A stretch of DNA of 64,000 bases, taken from positions 33,578,011 through 33,642,010 of the forward strand of contig NC_080082.1 in assembly GCF_949987535.1 (NCBI RefSeq), read 5' to 3'. This document shows, piece by piece, positions 51,980 to 64,000 of the stretch. The position numbers and the translations under genes were made by a program. The notes beneath the pieces are model-generated. The model searched no databases. It saw only the letters and a list, made by a program, of their open reading frames with translations, and had not been told where the DNA came from. How positions within the stretch are numbered: position 1 is the first letter of the stretch; every line of letters begins with the position of its first letter. This DNA is from Balaenoptera acutorostrata (taxonomy: Eukaryota > Chordata > Mammalia > Artiodactyla > Balaenopteridae).

Positions 51980-52175
51980 CAGCAGTTCTCAACTGGGGGC
52001 GATTTTGCCCCCAGGAGACATTTTTGTTTGTTACAATGGGGTTGTGGTGTTGCTATTGGCACCTGGTGGGTAGAGGCCAGGGCTACTGCTAAACACCCTA
52101 CAGGAAGAACAGTCCCCACACCCAAGAATTATCTGGCCAGAAGGTCCATAGTGCTGAGGTTGAGAAACTTGCTGT
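51980..52175 (+). mobile_element. MER20 hAT-Charlie element
   Basis: AGCAGTTCTCAACTGGGGGC, GATTTTGCCCCCAGGAGACA, GGCACCTGGTGGGTAGAGGC, GGGCTACTGCTAAACACCCT and AGGTTGAGAAACTTGCTG follow MER20 from end to end. Confidence 0.85.
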
Positions 52176-53840
52176 CCAGGACAGTGTCAGGGTTAATATT
52201 CAACATCCACGTAAAATTCAAATTAGCGTTCTACCATTAAAGTATAGGACTTTGCCCTGGAATTCTGCTTTAGAGTAATTAGAACTCCAGGTACTAGAAT
52301 CTGGAAAAACTGATATTTTACTTTCAAAATTTTGATTTCATTAGAAAATCATAAATGACAGTAAAAGAACGTGAAACCAGCTATTGTATATTTTTTAATT
52401 AAGTTCTAAGGATGAACTTAACGATCCAGCAGTTCATCCCCATTGGGGTCTATACTGTCACATAGACTTGGAGGCTGGGGAAGGTACAGTCCCAGGCTGT
52501 TAGTGGGGCTCAGTAGAAAACACTTTCTAAGTCAGAGAAGTGATTCAGCCCATATAGAAATAGAGTTTCTAAATTCCCAAGGGGGTTTTGATGAGCATTT
52601 AGTTAAATTCAGATATTTGGAATCCTTTTCTCTGCACCTTTCCTTGAATGGAGGTTTTCCTCCTTTACACCTTTTGCAATATGTGAACTCGTGGGGGAAT
52701 TCCCTGTGTAATAAGCAAAGTTATCCAAACCACCCCCCTTCCCTCCTGTTGAGAAATGTGCGCCTCCCCTTTATCCCAGATTTTGATCTTTGGGACTTTA
52801 CCCGACCTTCGCAGAGACGATTGTTAGAGAGACAATTTGTTATGATACATCCCCGAGGATGATCTAGATACCATCGGTTCAATGCAGAACAGAGGAATGT
52901 TTGCTGGGCCTTTTTCTTCTACCCGCATTCTTTCTGGGGTTTATGGTGAATGGAAGACAAGTTTACCTTGGAAATGTTTGGAATTGTGTTTCAGATGTTT
53001 AAAAGACGAAATAGAAATTCTTCCCAAACAGATGCTGGGTAAGAGATGTAAAAAAATGGAATCAGGAATCAGTTTCTAAGCCGTAACAATGGAAATGCGA
53101 TCTTTAGTTAACAGGGACTCAATTTAGAGAGGGTGAGTGTGGGCGGAGGTCAGTGATTCACGCCTTGAGATCGATTCGTGCCTCTGACCTAGATCCCTTC
53201 TGTATGCTGCACTTGTTGGCAGCCTTACCTTCTGCAGTATTTTCTGTGGCTCCTCTGTAGAGCCTCAGACCTGCGGTGAGGGGTCAGCGGGGCTTCGCTT
53301 GCCGTCAGATCATCTTCCAGGAGGAAGACATCTCCCTTCTCCTCATCTGCTCTCCCCAGGGTTGGCTGAAGACAAGAAGCATCTCTGGGCTCTCATCGGC
53401 TACATCGTTAATGGCACAGACTGTATCATTTGGGAGGCCTGGGAGAAGGGGCAGGTGGGGAGGGGCGGGAAGACAGGGAAGATAGAGGCTCGGAAATGGA
53501 AAACAATTTAAAATAAGCAATCAGGGGCTGAAAGAGAATATGTTGGCTATAAAATAAGTAAAGGAATACAAGAGATGGATGGGAAGTCAATTCCTAGGTC
53601 TCTCTCTTCTAGGTGATGTGCAGTCTTTTTTTATTTTTCTGCTCTCGGTCGGCAACCTTTGGTTTCCAAATACTCATTTTCTTTGTAATTTTCCATTAAA
53701 ATATTGATTCAGCTGCTGCAAATGATACAGCCAATGCTCTCAAGAGTTGCAGGGCTGTAGAAAGGAAGGCCCACTCCTCACTGGCAAGAGATACAGATCT
53801 GCAGACCCAAATGCACCCAAACATGCAGGTGGCAGCACAG

Positions 53841-53841
<1 letters not shown>
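52176..53841. other. Gene-free, nothing recognised
   Basis: Short open frames only, without family resemblance or splice context. Confidence 0.4.

Positions 53842-53886
<45 letters not shown>
53842..53886 (+). repeat. (CA)n microsatellite
   Basis: About 22 perfect CA units. Confidence 0.97.
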
Positions 53887-53889
<3 letters not shown>

Positions 53890-54114
53890 GCATACAAACC
53901 GGAGACTGCCGTAAACTTAGGCAGTGTGGCACATGTGATTTGTTCATATTTAACTGAATCCAAGATTCAAATCCTTGGGACTGGAATGGATGCAGGTGGT
54001 AAGAAGAGCAGGTTGAAAGGAATAAACTTCAAAATATGTACAAACATACTTCCTACCGCAGAATGCCTCCAAATAGTGACTCCAAGTCAAGTAAAAGCCA
54101 AGAGGTTGGATCTT

Positions 54115-54215
54115 GATTTATTATTTCAATCAATTTTGTCTTTGATTGAACAAATACTTAGGCAGTATCTCTCTGCCTGCCAGATACCACGGTGATGCCC
54201 TGTGAATATGACAGC
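54115..54215 (-). repeat. L2 3' end fragment, reverse
   Basis: GATTGAACAAATACTTAGGC..CTGCCTGCCAGATACCACGG is a diverged reverse L2. Confidence 0.5.
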
Positions 54216-54534
54216 AGCGTTGACCTCAAGAATTAATCTAAGCGGGGCATAAGACAGCTTTACACATAGCTACGACATAAGTTATCACAGCCCAGTTCCG
54301 ACTGACTTTTTAATTCCAAATAAGAGTATTGGAATTGGCACCTAAGGTTCCTTTCAAGTAGCGTCAGTCAATGCAGCTGGGCCTCCCAATGGACCAGAGA
54401 GTCCAGGTTGTGGGTGACACTTTTTTCCTCACCTATGGACAATGGGATCTGTGAGTTGTATTCTTTATTAAGACGAAGGGAGCTTCCTTACCAGTGGGGT
54501 TGATAGTACTGCAATTCTAGCATTTTTAGCCCTA

Positions 54535-54630
54535 GAATAATTTTGCCTGACATTAAAGGAAACAGACCTACGAAGGGTAAGTGATGCAACCCAGGTCACA
54601 CAGCTAGTTATTTGGAAGGGTTGGGAGTAG
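54535..54630 (-). repeat. MIR fragment, reverse
   Basis: ACCCAGGTCACACAGCTAGT and GGGAGTAGAACCCAGAGTTG are reverse MIR. Confidence 0.7.
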
Positions 54631-56470
54631 AACCCAGAGTTGCACGTTTTTTTCCATTTTCTATGTCTTCCTGCCATGAATGCATGCTGCATTCATGTCT
54701 AGGAACCTAGTAAAACAAGGATCTTCACTGCATTAGGCTTATGTGCCTAAAGATGTGTCCTGATGCAGGCGGCAGAGATGGAAGAAGATTCCATTGAGAT
54801 AAACCGTGTAAAGCCTGTAAAGCCTGCTACCTAACAGCCCAAGGGACACGAATGCCCATCCTCATCTCCATCATCTGCCATATTTCCAACCTCATTGTGT
54901 GTCTTGCTTTTTAAGGAAATCCAATCTAGGCAAACCTCTACTTCAAAAACCGGTAAACTCCCTTCTCAGAAAGATTCTTCACTTTCCAAAGGTATCTTCA
55001 TTGGTATTCATTTAAATGTTGATCTGCACTCCAAAAAGTTGACACAAATGGGATATTATTATTTCGAGGAAGATCTATTTACTCTCAACCTGTGTACGTA
55101 TTTGCATCACATAAGCAATGTAAACTAGATACTCATTTGTACTGTCCACATGACAGTGATAATAAAAGATGGCAGTAAAGTCTGGAAATATATATATTAG
55201 TTGTTTTTAAGACTGAAGATATTCTTGACCACATTATTTATATTTGCCTATGTTTCCAGACTTTATGGACATCCTGTAGATCATAAACACAGTAAACAAG
55301 AATAAATTGCTTGCCATTTTGGAGGAACTCCTAATGTTTTGTGTGCTTGGTTTTAAATTAAAAAACCATATATTTTATGATAGAATCTCTGTGTTTATAA
55401 ACAAAACCCCAAAAATTTACAGAGAAAGAAATCATTTTGACTTTCTCACTATTGGTTCCATAAACCATGACCAAATTATGGCAAATCCTGACTCGAAGGA
55501 TGATTGAGTCATTTTGTTTGAGTTAGTTTAATATGTTCAGGATTGGGCAATTTCTTTCATTTTCCCTAAAATTTCATGCTCTGAAGTTTTAAAATTTAAT
55601 CATCAGGGCTAATTTTTCTTCGACATTTCTGAGCTCTACCATGTGGAAAATTTTGCTCTGCAGTATTTTTCTTTTGGTCTCATTCCTCAGGTACAAACTG
55701 AAAGTGAAAACAATTTAATTTAAAAAAAGAATTATTTGAAATCTAAAAACTACCCAACAGATTACTTTTTAGTTTGGTTCTTAAGATGATCAGAGGATTA
55801 TCTGTAGGTATTAGGCCAAATGGAAATAGGAGGCGGTTTCTTAGTTTTCTGTGCCCAAATTAAACTGATCTCTAGGTTCTGGGATGACAAAATCATAGCC
55901 CGGGTGACCATCTGCCTGGTCAAGGAGTGGCCAGAGTTGGCCTGAGTCAGCTAATTGTGCGTAATTGGGATTATGTAGCAGAGATGACACGCCCCTCTCC
56001 AAACAAAGAAAATCACATTTGTACTGTTTCATGTGACCACTGGTCTTTCCCGGCCAACAAAAGCAGAAACTTGGGTCGTCACAAAGTCTGTGTCCGAGAA
56101 TGGCCAAGATGGTAGGAAGGATCAATTCTGGGATAAGCATGAGACAATAGGCCATGGGGGAGGGGAGAAAAGAAAGAAAGAGGCAAGGGAATCAGAACAG
56201 GATCAAGGGAAAAAAGTCTAGTGCTGGAAAAATTACTGTCACCCAGCTTTTAGATTCTGAAATCTAGGCACATTCTGTATTCTGTACTTATCGTGTCTAA
56301 TTCTGTATTTATAGTGTAGATTCTGACGTGGTTACCCAGTAGCTTCAGAGGGCCAGTGTGCCTTGGAGTCCCTGGTGGGGGGGAGAGGTGTGTGTGTGTG
56401 CAGTAGGGGCGTTAGGGGTGTGCATGGGTGGAGAAGTGATGGAGAGCAGAGATGATGCCACTGATTTCAA
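54631..56470. other. Gene-free, AT-rich, nothing recognised
   Basis: Long AT-rich stretch (about 54870-55800) without a repeat that I can name. It might contain conserved noncoding sequence. No gene. Confidence 0.4.
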
Positions 56471-56851
56471 GACTGATGATTTATCTGTTCAAGCCCTTCC
56501 TATGAGTCAGGTACCTCAAAGGCCAGGCAGGAGCAGGGACAGCAAAGCCTTAGTAAACGACAGACTGGTTGGTGTGTTGGAATCTGTCAGAAGGAGGGCT
56601 CGTCCTCAGGTGGCCCCGGAGCAGAGGCCCAGAGCTGTGGTGGCACACTGGGGACAATGGCCGTCAGTGGTTATCAAGTGGAGAGCTGGATGCGACCCTG
56701 GTACCCAGCCACCGTATCAAGAGAGGGGCGTGGGGGTCTCACACTGCCCATTCCCCTTCTCCTAGGGAGAGTGTCCAAGGCTCTGTGGTTGAAACAGGGC
56801 CAGTAGCCCTGTCAGTTCTGGCCAGAAAACCGTCCTTGGTGCAGCCGTAGC

Positions 56852-57103
56852 TCAGGATTTCTCGGTCGTGGCATCATTGTCATTTGGGGTTGGACGATTC
56901 TTTGTGGTGAGGGCTGTCCTGTGTGTTGTGGGGTATCTGGCAGCTTTGCTGGCCCCTATCTTCTAAAGGCCAGTACCTTCTTCCCCCTCCACCCCCTAGA
57001 ATGTGACAACCAAAGATGTCTCCAGACATTGCCAAATGTCCCCCCCCTCGGGGGCGGGGGTGGGGCGGGGAGGGCAGAATCATTCCAGGTTGAGAACCAC
57101 TGT
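56852..57103 (-). mobile_element. MER20 hAT-Charlie element with G/C-rich expansion
   Basis: GGACGATTCTTTGTGGTGAG, GGCTGTCCTGTGTGTTGTGG, AAAGATGTCTCCAGACATTG, CCAAATGTCCC and AGGTTGAGAACCACTGTCTG follow reverse MER20. The region before the last end is expanded by a CCCCCCCTCGGGGGCGGGGG tract. Confidence 0.85.
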
Positions 57104-57474
57104 CTGGGGCCCTTATACACTATTTGTTGGTATCTCCCCAAAGTTAGATTATCTGGGGACTCATGTCTGCACTGACCCGGCTTTGTGTGTGCGTTTGTTT
57201 AGGTGTGAGGCTTTGCCTGTGTGTATATAAAGTTACCCACAGCTGTCCATGTTCTACTGACCACCTGAGAACACTCCGGCAGTGACCAGCTCTTCTGGGT
57301 TTAATGGTCAGTCCAAACTCCAAATGCACAGTGCAAATGCCACAGGTCGAGTTAGAGGGGACACACAGAGGCTGCCCAGTTCAAGGCCTCCAAGAAACCC
57401 CTGTGGCTGGGATGGGAGCCCGTAGCTCCCCAGCAGACCCTACAGAGCACCCACTCCCAGATCCCCCTATTCAC

Positions 57475-57580
57475 CGTACACCTACTAGGTGACAGGTTCT
57501 CTGCTCTGGGGACACAGAGGGAAAAAAGCCAGTCAAGGCCAGACCCCTCAGGGGTTTACATTCCAGAAGATGGAGGCAGC
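57475..57580 (-). repeat. L2 3' end, reverse
   Basis: CGTACACCTACTAGGTGACA..CTGCTCTGGGGACACAGAGG..GTTTACATTCCAGAAG is reverse L2. Confidence 0.7.
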
Positions 57581-58109
57581 ATGGAAATGCATGGATCAGA
57601 TGATTTCAGGTGGCCTGGGCTTTCTATGAGTCTGACCCTCTCAGAAGCTGTGAGGGTCCAGTTCAGGGCCCTCTCAAGCCCCCTCTAAGGCTGGGAGGGG
57701 CCTTGGCAATGTGTTCATATGCTTTTAGGAAATTTGCAGAAGTAAGATAGGTTTTCTTCACGAGGGCCCCCCAAACAGCCCCAGACTGCATAAACTTCAG
57801 GCCCCGCAAAACCTGGATCTATCCTGACTTGTAGCTTCCTGTACATTACAGGATCAGATCCTCTTTCAAAATAGATCAGGATGGAGAAGAAAAATGCATC
57901 CAGTTTTAATTCACTGACAGCACAGGGGAAGGAAAACACCACCGTTCCAAAAACAAAAAGTCATGAGAAAACAAACTTTAGCTCATCCATTGGGTAGTTA
58001 CTGGGTGCTGGGCTCAGAGACTGGGGTCCTCAGGTCCATACACACCAGGGGAGTGGAAACTAGAAGCCGGATCTTCTCTCTAGAAGGCTAGGGAGGGAAG
58101 CTGCAGTTT
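57581..58109. other. Gene-free stretch before the downstream CpG block
   Basis: Contains the segment at about 57745-57830 that resembles 2335-2400. Otherwise nothing recognised. Confidence 0.4.
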
Positions 58110-59240
58110 CTGGCTAGGAGGGGCTGAGCAGCTGGCCAGAGCCGACCTGATAGAAGCTGGCCGCCGTGCTCTGGCGGGAGGGAGGCCGAGGAGGCTCGGA
58201 GCGGTGGGCCTGCCGCCTGCCCCCCGGCGCTCTCCCGGCCATTGTGCGCATGTATTGATCCGGCGGGGAAGCGATAGGGCTGCGGCAGCTGAAGCTCTGG
58301 GGTGGGCAGCATTGATCTGGCCCCCTCCCCAGGTTATTTATAGGATGCGCCCGCCTGGCAAGTAACCGGGGAGAGCTTGTTGAACGCGGGTTCAGAACGC
58401 TCTTCGCTAGCTGGTTAACTTTAAGTATTGGAAATGGAATTGATGCGCACATAATAATATTATGATTCATACAAACCACTTCTCGGGCAACTCAATATAT
58501 TTCATTACCTCCTTTCTAGCAAATGTATTGATTTCTGTTTTGCGGTTTTATAACACAATTTCAAGGCTGTTGTGGGCTTAATGAGCCGTGTTCTTATGAT
58601 GTTTAAAAAGATTTGAAGCTATTGTTGAAATAAATATTATGGATCACCCCCTCCCGAGGCCCCTTCCCCCTCCCTCCTGGCTCCCGCCTCCCTCCTCGCC
58701 GTCTCCCACCCTCACCCGCCCCCTCCCCGGCCCGGGCGGAGCCGCGGGCAGAAACCAGGGGGCTGCAGCTCCGCGGCCCTTTGTGGGCCAGATCAAAGGA
58801 CCCGAGCGCCACAAAGGCGGCCCCACTCCGGCCGCGCGGCCACACACAGCCGCACCTGCAGTTCGGCCAAATGTCATTGTCGCTTCTGCGGGGCGAGCGC
58901 GGGGGACGCACCTCCGAGGCGGCAGATGACTGTAATAACGCTTGATGGGAATTGATGGGGACGGAGCCGCGCAGTGCCCAGGGCTTTTTATTAGCTGCCC
59001 CGACTCCTCGAGACGGAGCCTGAGCGCCTGCACCTGTGGACCCCCTTCCTCTCAGCCTTTATGGAAGTTGACAGATTTTATTAACTTTAAGGAAGAACTT
59101 TCCAGCGTGCGGAGGGCCGCAGTTTATTTTGTATTCATGCGAAACGGAAACCGAAAAAGCCATGTTTACATATTTACCGGCCCCAGTGACCTCCCTCTGG
59201 GGCTCTATAAGTCACGCTCCAGATTAATTTTGTCATAAAA
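58110..59240. promoter_or_regulatory. Downstream CpG-rich candidate regulatory element, about 13 kb past SALL1
   Basis: Repeat-free block with two CpG-dense parts (about 58110-58390 and 58640-59045) around an AT-rich centre. It contains CCTTTGTGG at 58778-58786, GATCAAAGGA at 58791-58800 and CACAAAGG at 58810-58817, three TCF/LEF-like sites within 40 bases. It also has E-box words CACCTG and CAGATG, TTTATGG (CDX/HOX-like) near 59060, and CTATAAG near 59205. No spliced coding potential was found. Its density of CG and developmental motifs contrasts sharply with its flanks. Enhancer, orphan CpG island or noncoding-RNA promoter are all possible. Confidence 0.5.
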
Positions 59241-61377
59241 TTGACTAGTGTGCTCAGGGATCTTGGGAGTTTGGGGACTGTCGTTGGAGGTGGGAATTTT
59301 TTTTTTCAGTGGGAGAAAGCTATATTCAATTATCTAATGTCTCAGAGGAACCCCCAAAGACTTTCCAAATCGTGCAGAAATCGGAATTCTATTTCCAAGC
59401 GTTTGCTCCTGGGGAGATCACAGTTGCAAGCAGCCCAAAGAGTCTTCCCTCTCAGCAAGGTTTCCCAAATCTTTTGGATAAACTAGAAACAAAGGCAAGG
59501 AGGAGAAGCGTCTTCAAATTTGTGGGTGTGACTTCTTCCCTTGGAGGTTTTGGGGTGGGGTGAGGGCTTCATGCCCCTGGTGTGCTCAGATATGGGAGGC
59601 TAAGCCCCAGTACATTGGCAAGAAAAAATTTTGGTTTTAGTAAAATGATATACTTGGTGGGGAAAATACGGTTACATAATTTGAATGTGGTTTTATGTAA
59701 CTTCTGGACTCAAAATTATCCCAAATGGGGAAAAGAATTAAGATTCTGTTAATAGTCCTAGTTGTCCCTTGCTCTCAGGATATTTTTAGGTTTTATGTCT
59801 CATGACAAATGGATGTCCACGACTATGAAAATTCATGTTATATGAATGGCGAGGTGTGGAAGATTCAGCCATGGAGTCAGCTGGGTATATTGCGTATTAG
59901 CTTAAAAGCATAAAGCTTTCTGGAGCTTCCTTTTGTGTGCCAGATAAACTTCAAATGAACCGAGGATCATTTTGCAGGAAACCCTTAAGTTGAGCGATAA
60001 TCGAAAGTGGTTAGTAGAATATTACACTTTTCATTGGGGCAAACAGATGGGATGCCTGCTTTTCGATTTAATCAGGAGCTGACAGACAGGTAGGACGCCG
60101 GCATATTTGAGTTGGAGTCTCTTTCTTTTCAGGAAAGAATGAAACTACTTAATATTCGGTATACCCATCCCTCTCCTCCAGCCCTGCCCATCTCTTCCAC
60201 CCACTGTGCCTCGTGATCTAGAGATGCCTAACTTTTTCTCATTTCTGATGACCTTACAAAGTACAAAGGTCATCTAACTCCAAGCGAATCTATTTGTTAG
60301 CACATCTTTTACTCTATTCTTCCCTTGCCAAAAAAGAATTATGGATGTGTGTGTGTGTGTGTGTGTACATATATATGGTTAAAAAAATAAAACAAAGGTT
60401 GTTTAAATCACTGAGAGCACACCCAAATCTCCATTTACATAGACACAGACGTAAATAAATGATTGAACAATTTGGGAGTCATGAGTCTCTGACCTCACGC
60501 TTTCTCAACTAACCTTTTGAAAAGATTTTGATATCAATTGTTTCTCTTTTTTCCCCAGAAGCATAATACGTGGTAACCTTAGCACACACAATCTGTTTCC
60601 ACAGAGGCATACAGACAAGCACGGCCAATGGTGGATTTTAATATCGTGGCAGAGCTTATATTACCTTACTGGAAACAAAATCTCCCCCCCCCCTTCAAAT
60701 GCAAGTCCCCTGATACCCCCATCAGAGATCATTTGTTATGCAGAGTTTTGTGAGGCAATCAAAATTAATTCACAGTGATCTTTTCACCCAGAACCTCCAG
60801 CTTCTAATAATGGTCTTTCTCAACAGGTGTTCATTGTGGTAGTCTGACTTCAAATTGCCAGACTAAAGGTTTTATTCTTTAGTCATTTCTTTTTTTAATC
60901 TCGAACTTGTAATTTACTAATCTGCAGCAGCTGCCAAGAAGGGCCCAGCTGCTTCCCCAAGAGGGGAAGTGTACTTCCGAGGAGGCGAGAGCAGAACACC
61001 TCTGGACAACCAGGAGGAAGAAATTGAAATTCACGGCCTGGAGAGAGGGCACAGCTGGACAAACCAGCCCTGATGTCTCTGAAATACCTTCCTCTGAGGC
61101 TGGCCTAAAATTGATGATATCGGATTGGTCATATCAGACCCCTTTGTGGAGGCTTCAGAAAACTCCTGGGTTTTGCACAAGTGAGTGAGAAGGGATTTTA
61201 ACAACAGCAACAAGCACCACCAGAAAAATAGCCGGCAGAAGGAAAGGATTTTAAAAACTTGCATGTTTTCCATGCAGCCAGTTTAGCCCCTGCTAATGGT
61301 CTGTCTTTGTCAACTTTCAAATCTGCGTCCTTTTAAGGTAACTCTAGGGTGAGATGGGAGGAATTAGGTTTTACTGC
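59241..61377. other. Gene-free, largely repeat-free
   Basis: Unique-looking sequence after the CpG block, with a (GT)n at 60346-60366 and a C10 run near 60685-60694. No gene. The lack of repeats suggests that the constrained domain may extend past the CpG block. Confidence 0.45.
60346..60366 (+). repeat. (GT)n microsatellite
   Basis: About ten GT units followed by ACATATATAT. Confidence 0.95.
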
Positions 61378-61580
61378 AGAGATTCTTGGACTTTATGGTT
61401 CATCAGAATCGAGCTGGGTGAGTGCGTGTGAGGAAGCATGAGAACAGACTCGTGATTTCCAGATGGCTGGAACTGTAGGTGCTGGGGTTCTGGCCCCAGA
61501 GGTTCTCATATACTAGTTTGGCATGGGGCCTGAGGATGTGCATTTCAACAAGCATCATAAAGTTCTGACGCCAGGGGCCT
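61378..61580 (+). mobile_element. MER5A-like hAT element, diverged
   Basis: GAGATTCTTGGACTTTATGG..GGTTCTGGCCCCAGAGGTTC..GGCCTGAGGATGTGCATTTC, AACAAGC fits MER5 with an internal disruption. Confidence 0.5.
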
Positions 61581-63070
61581 TGGATCCCTTTCATCACAGG
61601 TAGTTGTTCCACTTGCCTCAGTAATTCTATCTCTACAATGGGTTCCCCCTCTGCAGTTTCTCAGTCACGTGGTTTTCCCCATGGAATGCAGTGGGTGGGC
61701 TCTGAGCAGGTACACTTGGGGGGGTGGGCCACTGTTCCAGGTGAGGAGAGGTTTTCTTCCTAAGGAGATGACATCTAGAAGGTAGAAAAGATCATGAAGA
61801 AGTCACTACCTTTGCCAGGCAATAAATCTTGGCCTCCTGGATATTTTTGTGAATGATGCCTGCAGCTTGTTGATTACCTCTGGGCTGATATCTGAGAGGT
61901 TGCGGCCCAGGAAGAAGTGGGTGCTTCGCACAAAGCCTGGAACTAAAGGCGGATCCTCCCTGACGTGGCGGGGGCGGGGGGGGGAGAGGGACAGTGGCCC
62001 ACCGAGGGTTAGGAGAACATTTGGAAGCGTCAGTTGCAGCCCTCTGACTTGTCATAGCCTAGACGTCAGCTTTCTGCAAGGGGTCAGAAAGGAGAGCGGG
62101 TGATGCTCAGTTTCTTGGCTGCCCCAAGACTCACAGAAGGGAAATGTGGATTCCTTTGGTACGTGCTGAAAAGAATAGACACAGACCCAGGCAGCTTCTG
62201 AAAGTCGAACTCATTGTCCCATGAGAGTCCAAAGTGAAGACTGGAGAGTCTCGAACCACTAGAATAGCACGGATTTATCGGAGATCTCGTTGCCCCGTTG
62301 GCCACTTCTCCTCTGAGGCCAAGCGTCCATGGAATAATGGCTGTTTGGGAGGCAGGATGTGCTTTCGAACCGCCATTCCGGAGACAATCACTCCTTAGCC
62401 TTTTAGCTCGGCCGTTCCCTTGTGAAGGTCCCCCTGGATCCGTTCAGCACTTAATTATGGCTGTAAATTCTGTGCAGGGAGCAAAGCCGTGTTGATGTGT
62501 GTGTTACCCAGTGTCTTCTCTGCTACATTTGTCCCACACGTGGAGCAGCGTGGCCGCTCCGAGCGCTGATGGGCATTGGTTTTGTAATACATGAGCGACT
62601 TGGTTTGTTCTGTTCTCCTGCGCCTCTTTCCTTTTGGGGGGGAGCATGGAAAGGTTTTTTTGGGCCCCAAACACTAGAGGACCCCCTCCTGCACCAAGAG
62701 CCTATGGAGGAGAAATCATATTTGCCAGCCTCGTTTCTGGATTGGACACAGCAGCCCCCATATACTTCAAGTGAGAGAAGATGCTTGCCAGCCTCTCTAA
62801 GAACATGTGCCTTTTTTCTTGGCTTCTGTGGGGACCTTTCTATGGTGGACATTGCTGAATGGCACCCCAAAGAGGTTTCTAAGTGGGAACTGCCATACCA
62901 GGCAGATGAGGCAGCTTACAGGGTTTGGTGACTGACGCATCTGGAGAGGTCGGCTGCTATCAGCCTGGAGAAGTATAACTGGGGATGGTATTATGCTCTA
63001 ATTGCCTACTCGGCGTGATTTATTTCTGTGTTTAGAAATACATAAATGCGTACTTTATTGTATCCCAGCT
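61581..63070. other. Gene-free, nothing recognised
   Basis: No coding, RNA or repeat signal that I can support. A G-rich patch lies at about 61968-61986. Confidence 0.4.
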
Positions 63071-63074
63071 CCAT

Positions 63075-63240
63075 ATATGCAAGGTTTCAGAAAAGATTAT
63101 CTTCGTTGGACAGATGAGGAAGCCAAGACCCAGAGAGGGAAGATTCTTGCTCAAGGTCACACAGCAAGTTTGAGGACATATTACTCCGAGGGTAGGAGCC
63201 ATCTTTTGACCTGACATTCAGAGATTTTAATCTATTGAAC
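63075..63240 (-). repeat. MIR SINE, reverse
   Basis: GGACAGATGAGGAAGCCAAG, ACCCAGAGAGGGAAGATTCT and TGCTCAAGGTCACACAGCAA are reverse MIR. Confidence 0.75.
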
Positions 63241-63314
63241 TATTGAACTCTTATTAGAGAGATGATCATACTTTTTTTTGGACTGTTTCCCAAGGGCTTG
63301 TATTTATGTTACCA

Positions 63315-63570
63315 TTCATTCAGTTGAATCATTCAATTTTTCATTCAGTCATTCAACAAATATTATTGAGCATCCAGCATGAGCCAGGCACATAGGAACT
63401 GGGGATACAGTAGTGGGTAAAGCAGACGTGGTTTGTGCCCTCATGGGACTTTTGGTCTAATGGAGAAAATAGACATTAAACAAATGATTACACATAACTA
63501 AGTAATTGCAGCCATGATAAGTGATCTGAAGGGAGAGTTCGGGGTGTATTATAGAGACCTGACCAAGTGT
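63315..63570 (-). repeat. L2 3' region, reverse
   Basis: TCATTCAACAAATATTATTG, AGCATCCAGCATGAGCCAGG, GGATACAGTAGTGGGTAAAG and TGCCCTCATGGGACTTTTGG give a long reverse L2 end. Confidence 0.85.
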
Positions 63571-63590
63571 GGGAGTGAGGCTGTGTATAT

Positions 63591-63800
63591 CAGCCAGGTT
63601 AGTTTATGTTTTGCTGTGTAACAAATAGCTCCCAAACCTCCGGAGTTAACAGGACGTATTTGTTTCTCCCTCATGCAGATCTGTTCCGCCTGAGAGAGTC
63701 TCCTTCTCAACCCCCTGTGGAGGCACCAGAGGTCACTTCTGCTCACATTCTATCAGCCAATTCAAGTCACACAGCCACACCTAACTTGAAGGGGGGGGGG
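63591..63800. mobile_element. Old interspersed repeat, family not assigned
   Basis: TTTTGCTGTGTAACAAATAG and CATTCTATCAGCCAATTCAA, GTCACACAGCCACACCTAAC are phrases shared by a common mammalian repeat (LTR or DNA type). It ends in a G12-type run near 63791-63802. I cannot name the family or orientation. Confidence 0.45.
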
Positions 63801-64000
63801 GGTATGTTCTCAAAGTGCCCAGAGGAGGAGATCTAGAATGCCTACCAGGGAGGGGTAGGGAGAGCTTCTCTAGTTTTTGCAGGGATCCGAACTGTGCATA
63901 AGAGTTGTCCAGGGAAAGGGTAACATCATGGCAGCGTGGGGGACCAGCTAGGAAGCGGCAGCAGCACGTGTGCAGGCCCTGAGGTAGGAAACATCACAGC

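Noticed and set aside
52443..52862. 139-codon plus-strand open frame in plain AT-rich flank
   Set aside because: No domain or family resemblance and no splice or promoter context. A frame of this length is not surprising in 64 kb on six frames.

Overview
This is a vertebrate, clearly mammalian, nuclear window built around one protein-coding gene, SALL1 (spalt-like transcription factor 1), on the + strand. The organism is inferred to be a cetacean or a close whale/hippo relative. Two tRNA-Glu-derived SINEs of the CHR type, both with readable target-site duplications, lie at 20711-20911 and 47024-47337, and a young truncated L1 at 16435-16971 has the 3' end typical of cetartiodactyl L1. The species cannot be fixed from the sequence.

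Layout: 1-24.3 kb is gene-free flank rich in old interspersed repeats (MIR, L2, MLT1 LTRs, MER5A-like and MER20 hAT elements, a Tigger element interrupted by a SINE, and the young L1). From about 24.3 to 46.5 kb I recognise no interspersed repeat. This clean block holds a long CpG-rich domain (about 26.2-32.7 kb) and the whole SALL1 gene. Coding exon 1 is 31140-31215, exon 2 40228-43655 and exon 3 44798-45238. The 3' UTR begins at 45239, with a poly(A) signal at 45641-45646. A 200-base N gap (45684-45883) follows almost at once. From 46.5 to 64 kb is repeat-bearing flank again, broken by a second CpG-rich, repeat-free block at about 58.1-59.2 kb that looks like a distal regulatory element.

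The three exons join without frameshift into a 1314-residue protein (the human protein is 1324). In order it has the N-terminal NuRD-recruitment motif, a C2HC finger, a Gln-rich dimerisation segment, and nine C2H2 fingers in clusters of 2, 3, 2 and 2. No second gene, RNA gene or processed pseudogene could be supported. The other open frames are short, repeat-derived, or stop-poor frames in GC-rich sequence. The noncoding signals worth attention are an out-of-frame upstream start overlapping the SALL1 start codon, a homeodomain-type AT-rich cluster just upstream of the first exon, the repeat-free domain, and the downstream CpG block with three TCF/LEF-like sites.

No novel multi-gene system is visible. 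The interest lies in the regulatory architecture around a dosage-sensitive developmental regulator and in well-preserved transposition scars. Repeat family names come from pattern recognition, not a database search, and repeat boundaries are approximate unless a target-site duplication is quoted.
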